Positions 1-7,853 of a DNA stretch of 64,000 nt are shown here, one piece after another (the stretch's first letter is position 1; each line of letters opens with the position of its first letter). This DNA comes from G963666535 sp963666535. GTDB taxonomy: Bacteria > Bacillota > Clostridia > Oscillospirales > Oscillospiraceae. The translations under genes and the position numbers were made by a program. The DNA lies in contig OY762913.1 of NCBI GenBank assembly GCA_963666535.1, forward strand, positions 1,488,001 to 1,552,000, read 5' to 3'. Under the pieces are notes generated by a model, which was not told the origin of the DNA, did no database searches, and saw only the letters and a program-made list of their open reading frames with translations.

Positions 1-1
1 G

Positions 2-1006
2 AACGGAGTGAAGCAGGTTTTAGGTTACGATGCCTCCCCCAATACCTTTGAGGAGATTCCTTCCTGCGAAGTACTGCTTTCCGTGGGCAGCACACCAGTG
101 ACAAATCCCGTGATTAACTATAAATTCCGCCAGGCTGCTGAGCGGGGCGCAAAAATATTCCATCTCGACACTGACGGGAAAAAGGCTCATGTGGACTGCG
201 ACAAGATTGCCGTCAACAATTCCACTGCTTTCCTAAAAGAAGTAAGCAAGGCACTGATCGACCTGGGCTGCCAACCGAAATCGGCAGAGGGTCTTGATGA
301 ACTGAAAGGGGCCCTTGCAGCCATCACCCCTTCGGACGAGGCAAAGCGTGTGGCACAGGTCTTGCAGAAGGCCAAGCACGCTATGATTGTATTCAGTATG
401 TCAGAGGTGTCACCGGCTGGTGCAGCTGAGATTGCCAATATTGCAGTGCTGTCCGGGCACATCAACTCGCCCAGAAACGGTATTGTCATGCTGCGGCCCC
501 AGGCCGGGTCACAAACCGTGGCGGACCTGGGCGTTGACGAAGGATATGATGCCGTCAGGGGGGTCAAGGCCATGGTGATTTTCGGGGAAGATCCCAAGGC
601 AGATCTCTCCGACGTGGGATTCCTGGTGGTGGTGGATACCCATCTGACCAAAACAGCAGCAAAGGCGGATTTAGTCATCCCCATGCCCACCTATGCTGAA
701 ATTGATGGACACTTTGTAAATTCCGAACGCAGAATCCAGTCAGTTAGCAAGGCTGTGGTCGGACCAGCCCAATATCGGGTTTCGGAAATATGCGCTGAAA
801 TTGCAGCCATTGTGGAGTGCGAAGCACCCTCCGGCACGATCCAATCCATGTATCCACATGTTGGGGTGGGAGAGTGCGTACCATTGCCAGCGAGTACGGT
901 CTGTCTGGCTGTCGTACCCGAATGCGCGCTGTTTGAAGAGACCATCCCGACCAACAGCAGAATGATGGCCATCCAGGCAGCAATTCCGACACCTGCCACA
1001 AAGTAA
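2..1006 (+). CDS. Molybdopterin oxidoreductase, C-terminal part (5' end outside window)
   Basis: The frame is open from the first base of the window, so the GTG at position 8 is probably internal and the gene starts upstream. The visible 330 or so residues resemble the C-terminal half of molybdopterin-binding oxidoreductases of the NuoG / formate dehydrogenase alpha type: alternating Rossmann-like segments, a stretch around LVIPMPTYAEIDGHFVNSERR (shortened: 'IPMPTYAEIDG', 'NSERRIQ') typical of the domain that holds the bis-MGD cofactor, and a non-conserved tail. The N-terminal iron-sulfur domains are not in view, so substrate (formate, NADH partner or hydrogenase complex) cannot be decided. 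A strong terminator follows 77 bp downstream. Family assignment is fairly safe; the exact enzyme is inference. Confidence 0.75.
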   Translation, partial: NGVKQVLGYDASPNTFEEIPSCEVLLSVGSTPVTNPVINYKFRQAAERGAKIFHLDTDGKKAHVDCDKIAVNNSTAFLKEVSKALIDLGCQPKSAEGLDELKGALAAITPSDEAKRVAQVLQKAKHAMIVFSMSEVSPAGAAEIANIAVLSGHINSPRNGIVMLRPQAGSQTVADLGVDEGYDAVRGVKAMVIFGEDPKADLSDVGFLVVVDTHLTKTAAKADLVIPMPTYAEIDGHFVNSERRIQSVSKAVVGPAQYRVSEICAEIAAIVECEAPSGTIQSMYPHVGVGECVPLPASTVCLAVVPECALFEETIPTNSRMMAIQAAIPTPATK

Positions 1007-1082
1007 AGCAACGCGAGTACGCACAAACAGCTTGGAAGGATTGATCTGATTAGGTTTTTGTTTTGTTCAGAGATATGATATA

Positions 1083-1117
1083 AAAAGTGCGCTCCTGGGC
1101 AAAGGGAGCGCACTTTT
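1083..1117 (+). terminator. Intrinsic terminator after the molybdopterin oxidoreductase
   Basis: Inverted repeat with 13-bp arms (AAAAGTGCGCTCC and its exact complement) around a 9-nt loop, ending in TTTT. It lies 77 bp after the stop codon and closes the upstream operon. Confidence 0.8.
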
Positions 1118-1219
1118 CAATTTATCTACGAGGCCAGCAAGATTTTAATCCAGATGAGGATTTGAACACAATTTACCCCCCCATCTTTCGTCAAAATTGT
1201 TATCGTAATGGTTATGAAA

Positions 1220-1245
1220 CAAATGCGATGTCAGGATCGCATTTG
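1220..1245. promoter_or_regulatory. 26-bp palindrome, copy 1
   Basis: CAAATGCGAT, a 6-nt spacer (GTCAGG), then ATCGCATTTG: perfect 10-bp arms. The same arms and spacer length recur at 13554-13579 upstream of the Mrp/DUF134 cluster, with a different spacer sequence. This is the pattern of a binding site for a dimeric regulator. On the minus strand a TTGACG lies 25 bp beyond the palindrome, much as TTGACA does at copy 2, but no good -10 follows here. Confidence 0.6.
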
Positions 1246-1284
1246 CAGAAATCCGCATGGCGATATAGCGGCAGCTTCAAAATC

Positions 1285-1300
1285 GTTGCAGTATTGCAAT
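1285..1300. promoter_or_regulatory. Candidate enhancer dyad for a sigma-54 activator, site 1
   Basis: GTTGCAGTATTGCAAT: half-sites GTTGC and GCAAT separated by 6 nt. It has the same spacing as the dyads at 1387 and 1410 and lies about 400 bp upstream of the sigma-54 promoter. Confidence 0.4.
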
Positions 1301-1386
1301 GGCCAATTTGGCGAAAAGCAGGAAGAATTGAGAACTTTAATTATAACAATTGCACATACGCCGGCGTTTCATGGGATGTTCTGTTC

Positions 1387-1402
1387 GTTGCGTAGGTGCA
1401 AC
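1387..1402. promoter_or_regulatory. Candidate enhancer dyad for a sigma-54 activator, site 2
   Basis: GTTGCGTAGGTGCAAC: perfect 5-bp half-sites with 6-nt spacing, about 300 bp upstream of the sigma-54 promoter. This is the best of the three related dyads. Confidence 0.5.
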
Positions 1403-1409
1403 ATATAGA

Positions 1410-1425
1410 AATGCAGTTATGCAAC
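1410..1425. promoter_or_regulatory. Candidate enhancer dyad for a sigma-54 activator, site 3 (weak)
   Basis: AATGCAGTTATGCAAC: right half-site intact (GCAAC), left half degenerate, same 6-nt spacing, 7 bp after site 2. Confidence 0.3.
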
Positions 1426-1687
1426 AATTCAAAGAAGAACAAGGCGGCTTACTTTAAGCGGAGAGGAGAAACTGCCGATGCCGATCAGGGAGCAGAGGGT
1501 TTAAAAGATGTGAGATAAGGCAAGTCCCCCCAGTGTGCAGCGCTTGGATGCGGCCTGTTCCCAAAAGCATACCATAATTCAGCAGGCGGTATGCTGCGAA
1601 AGAGGCGAATGGGTGGGGAAAGATAGTATTTTTTATTTCGGTGTATGAAGCAGGTGGAGGCAAAAATTCAGCTTAAAAGAGTTAACC

Positions 1688-1703
1688 TGGCATGTTACTT
1701 GCA
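1688..1703 (+). promoter_or_regulatory. Sigma-54 (-24/-12) promoter
   Basis: TGGCATGTTACTTGCA matches the sigma-54 consensus TGGCAC-N5-TTGCA with GG and GC exactly 10 nt apart. It lies about 200 bp upstream of the phosphotriesterase-like gene on the same strand. A gene for the matching sigma factor, rpoN, is 3.5 kb downstream at 5258. No sigma-54 activator gene is in the window. Confidence 0.8.
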
Positions 1704-1903
1704 GTATAACTGATTAAATGTTTTGTGGCAAGGTCAAGAAGACGATGCTGTCGCCAAGAAGGCCGATCTTATGGCGGAGCGTGTCAAATTGATACCGACC
1801 AGCCGGATATGCTACACGTTGGAGGGACGCATGGCACTGAGCGATGGGATCGGTTGCTGCTTTATGTGACCGAATGGGAGTTAAATGTATAAGGAGGCTG
1901 CTT

Positions 1904-2875
1904 ATGGCACGCATGATCAATACGGTGCTTGGTCCCATTTCCACAGATGATCTTGGCGTTACCCTTTCTCATGAGCACTTGATCTACGGTTTTCCGGGTT
2001 ATCAGGGCGACTTGACCTGTGGACCATTTGACAAGGAGCAGTTCATTCGAGAGTTTACCGACTTTTTAGATCAAATCCGGCCATACGGCCTGTGCACCAT
2101 CGTGGATGCAACGCCCAATGACCAGGCACGTGACCCGTTGTTTATGAAAGAGATTGCTGAACTCACCGGGCTGAACATCATCTGCTCCACTGGTTATTAC
2201 TATGAGGGCTGCGGCGGTACACCTTACTTTAAGATGAAGGGCGCAAATGCAGTGCCGTACATCACCGAGCTGTTCAATCGTGAGCTGCATGTAGAAATTG
2301 AGCGCACGGGAATCAAGGCAGGGGTTATCAAACTGGCATCTGGTCTGGGTGCAATTTCTCCCTACGAGCAAATGTTTTTTGAGGCTGCAGCAGATGTGGC
2401 TTCAAATGATACCGACGTACGCATTATTACACATACCGAACAGGGGACCTGTGGTCTGGAACAGGCGAAATTCTTACTTGAGCGCGGCGTGTCTGCCAGT
2501 CAAATTGCAATTGGGCACATTGACGGCTGTACCGATATGAATGAACTGATGAATCTTGCAGAGACCGGCGTTTATCTGAATTTTGACAGGGTGGGTATGA
2601 ACGGTGCTTTTGGCTGCCCGCTGGACAGCCGGCGCTTGGCCTGTATCTGCGGACTTGTGGCCTCCGGGTACGGCGACAAAATTTGTTTGTCTCACGACAG
2701 GGTCTTTATGGATCTTGGACGTGATGCTCACCCCATTGAGAAGTTCTTACCCGGCTATCAGTGGGACTATATCTTTAAAACCTTTATTCCACAGCTTCAA
2801 AGTGCGGGGCTTACTTCGGAACAAACGCAAAAGATGATCACTGCGAATCCCCAGCGGTTCTTCAGCGGCGAATAA
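1904..2875 (+). CDS. Phosphotriesterase-family metal-dependent hydrolase
   Basis: A 323-residue protein of the phosphotriesterase (PTE / PHP, amidohydrolase superfamily) family. All metal ligands expected for the binuclear centre are visible: HxH at His23/His25, the bridging lysine Lys143 (GVIKLASG), His177 (ITHTE), His205 (IGHIDG) and Asp265 (SHDR). The start is placed at ATG 1904 because AAGGAGG lies 7 bp upstream; an in-frame ATG at 1844 lacks a ribosome site. Most members of this family in anaerobes act as lactonases or esterases rather than true organophosphatases; the substrate cannot be read here. It is the first gene behind the sigma-54 promoter and is followed by a sodium:solute symporter, so the symporter may import its substrate. 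Confidence 0.9.
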   Translation: MARMINTVLGPISTDDLGVTLSHEHLIYGFPGYQGDLTCGPFDKEQFIREFTDFLDQIRPYGLCTIVDATPNDQARDPLFMKEIAELTGLNIICSTGYYYEGCGGTPYFKMKGANAVPYITELFNRELHVEIERTGIKAGVIKLASGLGAISPYEQMFFEAAADVASNDTDVRIITHTEQGTCGLEQAKFLLERGVSASQIAIGHIDGCTDMNELMNLAETGVYLNFDRVGMNGAFGCPLDSRRLACICGLVASGYGDKICLSHDRVFMDLGRDAHPIEKFLPGYQWDYIFKTFIPQLQSAGLTSEQTQKMITANPQRFFSGE

Positions 2876-3038
2876 GTATCGCAGTTTTGCAAACAGGCAG
2901 GCGCTGTTTACAGAACACGCTGATTCAATCAAAGACCGAATAAAGAAAAAGCGGCGAGGGAGGAGATCGTTTTTAGGCAACCAGTTTTCGGTCAGGGTAA
3001 CGAGCATTCTCATAAAGAAAAATGGAGGGGTTGGTTTT

Positions 3039-4517
3039 ATGCATTTAACAGTCGTTGTCTGTGTAATCCTGTACGAGCTTATTGTTATTATTGGTGTCAG
3101 CGCCATCCTGAACAAGCGTCAGAAAAGAGCACTGAGCGGTGCTGATATGGTTTCCTCCAGCGGTAACATGTCAGTTCTGGCGGTCGCGGCCACAATGGCA
3201 CTCACGTCCCTGGGCGGCGGGCATATCCTCGGAATGCCCGGTCAAGCCTCATTCACCGGCGTGGGTACCTACTGGTACATCCTTTCCTCGGGTATCATGA
3301 TGGTTATTGTCTGCTGCTATGTCGGCCCGTGGTATCACCGTTTAGGGGTTACCACGGTAGCGGAGTTGTTTGAAAAGCTCTTTGACACGAAAGTTGCAAT
3401 TCTCCTTGCCGGCATGACTGCCGGCTGCACCTGGGGCGTGATTACCCTTGAGATGCAGGGTGTAGGCACTGTGCTATGGGCGATGACCGGCTGGCCCATT
3501 ATAGCCTGCTGCCTGGTGGGCGGCGTGATCGCCATCCTCTATGTGGTGTTCGCCGGTATGAAGGAAGTTGCCTGGGTCAACGTGATTAATGCAATTTTTA
3601 TGTATGTGGGTATCATTATTGCCGCCATCTACATCGGTGTTTCGCTTGACGGCGGATGGGCTTCGGTGAATGACTACTACACCTCCAGCGGAAATGACTG
3701 GATGCTGAGCCTTTGGGCCAACAGCGATACTTGGCGAAACTATATTATCGGAACTGTTCTCGGTCAGTTGTTCTTCGTTCCCATGAATCAGGCTGGCTGC
3801 CAATGCTCCATCTCGGCTAAGAATGTACGTACCTTAAAGCGTTCTGTATATCTGGCGGTTCCGCTGAACTGCATTTTCGGTATCTTTATGATCGCGTTCG
3901 GTATGGCGGCCAATACGCTCCCCCAGTACGCCGCTTTTGCCGGTACCCCGCTGGCTACCTTTTCCATGCTGGTTGACCTGCTTCCCACATGGGTCCTTAT
4001 TTGGCTGCTGGCCGGCTTCGCGGCTGCTATCCTGTCTACCATTGCCGTATGCGTGCTGGGTATCTCCACCGTGTTCACCGATGCAATCGTTAAGACCTAT
4101 TACAAGCCGGACATGACTGACAAGCAGTATATGAAGTACTTGCGCATTGCAATCATCGTTTTTGCGGGGCTTGCCTGCATGGTTTCCACCCTGCTGCCTT
4201 CCGTCAATACCTCCATGGTGTGGCTGTTTGCCTGGCTGCTGCCCGCCTTCTGGATGTTTGTGTTCGGCATGCACTGGAAACGTTCTGCCAAGGCAGCTTA
4301 CATTACGATTATTGTTTCGGCGGTTGCGAACTGTGTCTGGACATTTGGCGACTTTGGCACCAAGCTTAATCTGGCCAATAACAATGCGTTGGTCATGCTG
4401 TTTTTCACGATGATTGTCGGACTTATTGCCACAGCCATGGACAAAAACGCAAAGCCCAGTCTGGTCTCACTGTACAAGAAAAACAAATCTTTGGTCGCAA
4501 AAACACTGAATAGTTGA
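3039..4517 (+). CDS. Sodium:solute symporter family (SSF) transporter
   Basis: A 492-residue integral membrane protein with about 13 hydrophobic segments and SSF features, including an early unwound-helix region rich in Gly and Ala (TSLGGGHILGMPG) and a mid-protein transporter core. It should couple sodium (or proton) entry to uptake of a small organic solute. The ribosome site GGAGG lies about 10 bp before the ATG. It sits 163 bp after the phosphotriesterase-like gene and directly before two membrane microproteins, all on one strand behind the sigma-54 promoter. The substrate is unknown; the linked hydrolase suggests an ester, lactone or amide. Confidence 0.88.
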   Translation: MHLTVVVCVILYELIVIIGVSAILNKRQKRALSGADMVSSSGNMSVLAVAATMALTSLGGGHILGMPGQASFTGVGTYWYILSSGIMMVIVCCYVGPWYHRLGVTTVAELFEKLFDTKVAILLAGMTAGCTWGVITLEMQGVGTVLWAMTGWPIIACCLVGGVIAILYVVFAGMKEVAWVNVINAIFMYVGIIIAAIYIGVSLDGGWASVNDYYTSSGNDWMLSLWANSDTWRNYIIGTVLGQLFFVPMNQAGCQCSISAKNVRTLKRSVYLAVPLNCIFGIFMIAFGMAANTLPQYAAFAGTPLATFSMLVDLLPTWVLIWLLAGFAAAILSTIAVCVLGISTVFTDAIVKTYYKPDMTDKQYMKYLRIAIIVFAGLACMVSTLLPSVNTSMVWLFAWLLPAFWMFVFGMHWKRSAKAAYITIIVSAVANCVWTFGDFGTKLNLANNNALVMLFFTMIVGLIATAMDKNAKPSLVSLYKKNKSLVAKTLNS

Positions 4518-4530
4518 AGGAGGCATTTTT

Positions 4531-4665
4531 ATGAGTATCCTAACAGACTGGTCCTTGTTGGGCATGTTTGTCATCAAGGGCATCATTTCCTGTATGCTGG
4601 TTGCCGTAATCGGCTCGGGCATCGCCAACATTCACGCCTTCCATGAGCCGGAAGACGATATGTGA
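4531..4665 (+). CDS. Membrane microprotein 1, symporter-linked (44 aa)
   Basis: ATG 4531 has an AAGGAGG ribosome site 7-8 bp upstream and begins 13 bp after the symporter stop. The product is 44 residues: a short N-terminal part (MSILTDWSLLG), one long hydrophobic segment (about residues 10-33) and an acidic tail (HEPEDDM). One-helix proteins of this size are known as small accessory proteins next to some SSF symporters, and this position suits such a role. No sequence-level identity to a named family is claimed. Confidence 0.65.
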   Translation: MSILTDWSLLGMFVIKGIISCMLVAVIGSGIANIHAFHEPEDDM

Positions 4666-4680
4666 AAGGAGCTTAAATAG

Positions 4681-4794
4681 ATGAATGCAGTCATTCTTTG
4701 GGAATCTTTCATTGTTGTCGTTATGCTCGTTTTCATCGTCATGGGCATTCATGGTGCGAATAAGGTGGAAAAGGACAAGAAAAACAAGAACTAA
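4681..4794 (+). CDS. Membrane microprotein 2, symporter-linked (37 aa)
   Basis: ATG 4681 is preceded by AAGGAG and starts 15 bp after microprotein 1. The 37-residue product has one transmembrane segment (about residues 3-24) and a strongly basic tail (KVEKDKKNKN), the opposite charge of its neighbour's acidic tail. The two could pair with each other or with the symporter; this is inference. A terminator follows at once. Confidence 0.6.
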   Translation: MNAVILWESFIVVVMLVFIVMGIHGANKVEKDKKNKN

Positions 4795-4809
4795 TTCCCG
4801 GCAATTACA

Positions 4810-4860
4810 AAGCACGGGTGTACCGCAACTGCGGTACGCCCGTGCTTCCTTTTGCGGTTT
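4810..4860 (+). terminator. Intrinsic terminator of the hydrolase/symporter operon
   Basis: Inverted repeat with 18-bp arms (one G-T pair) and a 2-nt loop at 4810-4847, followed by a T-rich tract. It begins 15 bp after the second microprotein stop. Confidence 0.8.
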
Positions 4861-5164
4861 AAAGTTTTCGACCGGTGCGTGTGCGGCGATTGTTCTGCGG
4901 TCTTTTTTCTCCTTCAAAAATTTTGCATCAACCATTTACGCAAATTGGGAAAAGAAATTACTTACGGCAGCAAGCCTTCGACATTGGCAGCGACAAAAAG
5001 AGATAAGTGACATCATACAGGATGAGCATCCATGGTTGATCAAAAATTGTCAGTTGAACCGTGGTAGCCGCCCAACGCGACGGCAAACCAGGAAATGGAT
5101 GCAATTTCCACGTTTCTTTCGCTTCGGGAAAATGAACAATAGACAATGGATCTTTTTCTGCTCA

Positions 5165-5193
5165 TTGCAAGTTAATCACAAATTTGTTATAAT
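5165..5193 (+). promoter_or_regulatory. Vegetative promoter for rpoN
   Basis: TTGCAA (5165-5170), 17-nt spacer, TATAAT (5188-5193), about 65 bp before the rpoN start. The preceding 300 bp (4861-5164) show no convincing gene. Confidence 0.65.
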
Positions 5194-5257
5194 AACGACA
5201 CACAAATTTTCAGAAGACACGGTATTATTTTGAAGTTGGAAAAGGGGGAGAAGCTTT

Positions 5258-6607
5258 ATGGAACTGAGTATGTCCCAGCAACAGATCCAGACGGTATCCC
5301 CCCAAATGGCGCAATCGATGGAGATTCTCCAGATGAGCACGCTTGAACTGAAAACATATCTGGAAAATATGGCACAAGAAAACCCGGTCATTGAACTGGA
5401 TGATCCTGTCGTACCCGATGAGATCACAACCATACGCCGTGAATTGGAGTGGTTAGAGAACACCAAACGGGGGAAAGAGAAACCGTTAGAGTCTAGCGGG
5501 GACTCTGATCGGGAGGAAGACTCGCTGGAAAACCATGCGCCCAGATACCATATGGAGGAAACGCTGAGCTTTTTTTTAAAGGCCCAGATGTACGCCCTGC
5601 ATCTTTCCCAAGAGATGGAGACAGCCGTCGATTGGATCATAGATAACTTAGACGAAAATGGTTGGTATGATCATCAAGTTGAAGACGAACCGTTTCGGCA
5701 GGAATTGATCAAAAAAGCGCTGCAATTGGTACAAACCATGGAACCAACAGGCGTGGGCGCGACAGGCTTGACTGAATGCCTGCTCCTGCAGCTTGAACGC
5801 TTAGCGGGCGATCATACCATTGCAAAGAATATTATTGAGAAGTATTTGGAGGAAGTGGGGAAGGATCACTATAATCAAATTGCAAAGGGGCTCGGCGTCT
5901 CGCAGGAAAAAGTGCGTATGGCCTGCAATGAAATCAGAATGCTGAATCCGCGTCCAAGTGCGGGATTTGACATGGATGAGCCTGCGGAGTATATTCAACC
6001 CGATATTGTTGTAATTAATTCCGGCGACCACTTTGAATTATTCCTCGCAGAAAGCGAGGTTCCCACGCTGCACCTAAACACCTACTACTGCCATCTCATG
6101 AAAGAGTCTTCGGATGCTCAGGTCCTGGAGTATCTGGGCAACAAGATTCGGCAGGCCAAATGGCTTGTGCAAAGCATTGACCAGCGAAAAAACACGGTTT
6201 TGCGCTGTGCTGAGGTGATTTTGGAGTTGCAGCTGAATTTTTTCCAGACCGGGAAAAAGCTGACCCCTATGACGTTAAAAGACGTGGCGGTACGTGTCAA
6301 TGTGCATGAGTCAACGGTCAGTCGTGCGATACGAGGCAAGTATTTGCAGTGTTCGTACGGAGTGTTCCCAATCAGTAGATTTTTCTCGCGAAACTTGGGA
6401 GAAGGAACAGAATATAACTTAACCCCAGAGGACGCAAAAAACCTTCTCTACCGATTAATTGAACAAGAAAATAAGAAAAGGCCGCTTTCAGATCAGCAGC
6501 TATGCGAGCTGATGGCAAGAGAGAATATCAAGCTGTCGCGGCGTACGGTAGCAAAATATAGAATGGCGCTGAACATCCCCTCTGCCACAGGCCGCCGGAA
6601 GCTTTGA
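5258..6607 (+). CDS. rpoN: RNA polymerase sigma-54 factor
   Basis: A 449-residue protein with the full RpoN plan: Gln/Met/Leu-rich region I at the N-terminus (SQQQIQTVSPQM, EILQMSTLEL), a core-binding domain, a helix-turn-helix (about 348-370, DVAVRVNVHESTVSRAIRGK) shortened here to 'VNVHESTVSRAIRG', and the RpoN box SRRTVAKYRM (427-436) that reads the -24 element. It directs RNA polymerase to -24/-12 promoters and needs an AAA+ activator. GGGGGAG lies 8 bp before the ATG. One clear target site is in the window (1688-1703). It appears monocistronic, with its own promoter and a large terminator downstream. Confidence 0.96.
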   Translation: MELSMSQQQIQTVSPQMAQSMEILQMSTLELKTYLENMAQENPVIELDDPVVPDEITTIRRELEWLENTKRGKEKPLESSGDSDREEDSLENHAPRYHMEETLSFFLKAQMYALHLSQEMETAVDWIIDNLDENGWYDHQVEDEPFRQELIKKALQLVQTMEPTGVGATGLTECLLLQLERLAGDHTIAKNIIEKYLEEVGKDHYNQIAKGLGVSQEKVRMACNEIRMLNPRPSAGFDMDEPAEYIQPDIVVINSGDHFELFLAESEVPTLHLNTYYCHLMKESSDAQVLEYLGNKIRQAKWLVQSIDQRKNTVLRCAEVILELQLNFFQTGKKLTPMTLKDVAVRVNVHESTVSRAIRGKYLQCSYGVFPISRFFSRNLGEGTEYNLTPEDAKNLLYRLIEQENKKRPLSDQQLCELMARENIKLSRRTVAKYRMALNIPSATGRRKL

Positions 6608-6722
6608 CAGAAAGCAGCTTGTTGGGAAAGGTGCTCCAGCCAATATGGGGCAAAGTTGCCGCTTACACGGCGGAACAAATCAGGCGCGCCGAAAGGCCGG
6701 CCTTAGTGAAATCGTATTTAAT

Positions 6723-6778
6723 AAGCCAACCGGAAGAACGGCGCAGCCCTGGGGCTGCGCCGTTTTTCCGGTTGGCTT
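6723..6778. terminator. Large bidirectional terminator after rpoN
   Basis: Nearly perfect inverted repeat with arms of about 27 nt (AAGCCAACCGGAA... and its complement) enclosing a GC-rich core and TTTTT. Confidence 0.8.
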
Positions 6779-6879
6779 AACACGAATCTGGGGATCAGGA
6801 TCAAGTCGTAGTCGATACAAATCCCCCTTGGTGAATTGTATGAAATTAAAACCATGAAATAAAATGTGCTTGTAGTTTT

Positions 6880-7131
6880 CTATTTGATTTCCTGCTCCAA
6901 ATTGCTGAAAACAGCGGAGTTAAAGAATTCAATTATTGATATTTCCAACCCATCACACAGCTTTTTAATTGTTGCAATTGTCGTGCTGTTATTTCTGCCG
7001 CTTACAATATTATTTATTGTAGATTGGGTTACACCGCTAATGGTTCCAAGTTTGTTTGTCGTTATGTCTCGTTCCTTACATAGCTGAAGGATTCGCTCCT
7101 TCACTGCAGCGCCAATTGACATATCCATCAT
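6880..7131 (-). CDS. Small XRE-family repressor-like protein
   Basis: An 83-residue protein made almost wholly of one Cro/C1-type helix-turn-helix (about residues 11-65; ERDITTNKLGTISGVTQSTI shows helices 2-3). It has no sensing domain. It is divergent from the Spo0A-C-like gene at 7248, with 116 bp of AT-rich DNA between them holding repeats that could be operators. A short single-domain XRE protein is usually a local repressor of itself and a neighbour; that role is inferred. Confidence 0.8.
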   Translation of the reverse strand: MMDMSIGAAVKERILQLCKERDITTNKLGTISGVTQSTINNIVSGRNNSTTIATIKKLCDGLEISIIEFFNSAVFSNLEQEIK

Positions 7132-7152
7132 CCTAACTAAAATTGGTTAAAT

Positions 7153-7222
7153 TTAGAATAACCATTTTGAGTTGAAACAATTACCCCAATTGAGTTGACT
7201 TTGCGTGCACACATGGTAAAAT
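7153..7222. promoter_or_regulatory. Divergent control region with TTGAGTTGA direct repeats
   Basis: Two copies of TTGAGTTGA at 7168-7176 and 7191-7199 (23 bp apart), the second overlapping a TTGACT (7196-7201) that could be a -35 for the rightward gene, with TAAAAT at 7217-7222 (spacer only 15 nt). The repeats are plausible sites for the XRE protein. Confidence 0.4.
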
Positions 7223-7247
7223 TAACTCAAAAGTGTTTGGAGGCAAC

Positions 7248-7484
7248 ATGATGGATAGAAAGAAACTGCGGATTGCGGAGAATGCGCTCAGTCAAATCGC
7301 TATGCACGAGTGTATAGCGGTTGAAGAAGTCAAAAAAGAAATACAGAAAGCTCTGCTGATTGGCCTGTGCAGCCAAGACCCAAACGTGCAGGCATATTGG
7401 AAGCGGATACCTTGTCAAGGTGATATACCCACGCCGGAAGAAGTGGTTGCTTTTCTGGCAGAGGAGACAAAAAAGAAATTTTAA
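7248..7484 (+). CDS. Spo0A C-terminal-like small protein
   Basis: A 78-residue protein with the start set at ATG 7248 (GGAGG 5 bp upstream, ATGATG doublet; the GTG at 7233 has no ribosome site). Its pattern (EECIAVEEVKKEI-like helix, YWKRIPCQGDIPTPEEVVAF) matches small clostridial proteins annotated as sporulation initiation factor Spo0A C-terminal-like. These lack the receiver domain, so it cannot be phosphorylated as Spo0A is. Its function is unknown; a modulatory role in sporulation genes is only a possibility. Divergent from an XRE gene. Confidence 0.6.
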   Translation: MMDRKKLRIAENALSQIAMHECIAVEEVKKEIQKALLIGLCSQDPNVQAYWKRIPCQGDIPTPEEVVAFLAEETKKKF

Positions 7485-7574
7485 GCTTCAAAATGGGATT
7501 GACGGACTTCAGGAGGGCTGAAACAGCAACAAAAGCATAGAATAGTCAGAAACAGTAGTTTTAAGGCGGATACT

Positions 7575-7769
7575 TTGGCGGACAAAATAATACGCAAAAA
7601 GTTTATGGCGTTAATTCTGACACTGACAATGGTGTTAAGACTTATGCCCGCGATTGCAATTACGGCGTCGCCGGTGACACCCCCCGACGAGAATTATGAC
7701 GAAGTGGAAATAGAAAAGCCCATAGTGACGTTTCCACATGGTAGCCTGCAAATAAAAAGTCAAGGATAA
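7575..7769 (+). pseudogene. Signal-peptide fragment of a surface protein
   Basis: The frame encodes about 64 residues: basic start (KIIRKKF), hydrophobic core (MALILTLTMVLRLMPAIAI) and an Ala/Thr-Ser cleavage region, then a short acidic stretch and a stop. The N-terminus is like those of the large SLH proteins at 35510 and 42900, but nothing of a mature protein follows. The stop lies 84 bp from the end of the IS110 transposase gene. The simplest reading is the 5' remnant of a surface protein gene lost or broken around the insertion. The start is uncertain (TTG 7575 or ATG 7605). Confidence 0.5.
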
Positions 7770-7853
7770 AATAAAGAAAATTAGACTCGGCAAAGTTTGC
7801 ACCACAAATTGGCCACCGCAAAATGCGCTGACCTAAAAAGTGAGATAGAGGAG

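Larger units (their letters stand above)
1118..1903. other. Long intergenic region with regulatory signals
   Basis: Nearly 800 bp without a convincing gene; the short ORFs here have no start signals and no recognisable product. It holds a 26-bp palindrome (1220-1245), three GTTGC-N6-GCAAC-type dyads (1285, 1387, 1410) and a sigma-54 promoter (1688-1703), so it reads as a long regulatory region for the phosphotriesterase/symporter operon. Confidence 0.6.

Noticed and set aside
1087..1395. 102-codon frame in the intergenic region
   Set aside because: No ribosome site, crosses the terminator and palindrome, no known pattern.
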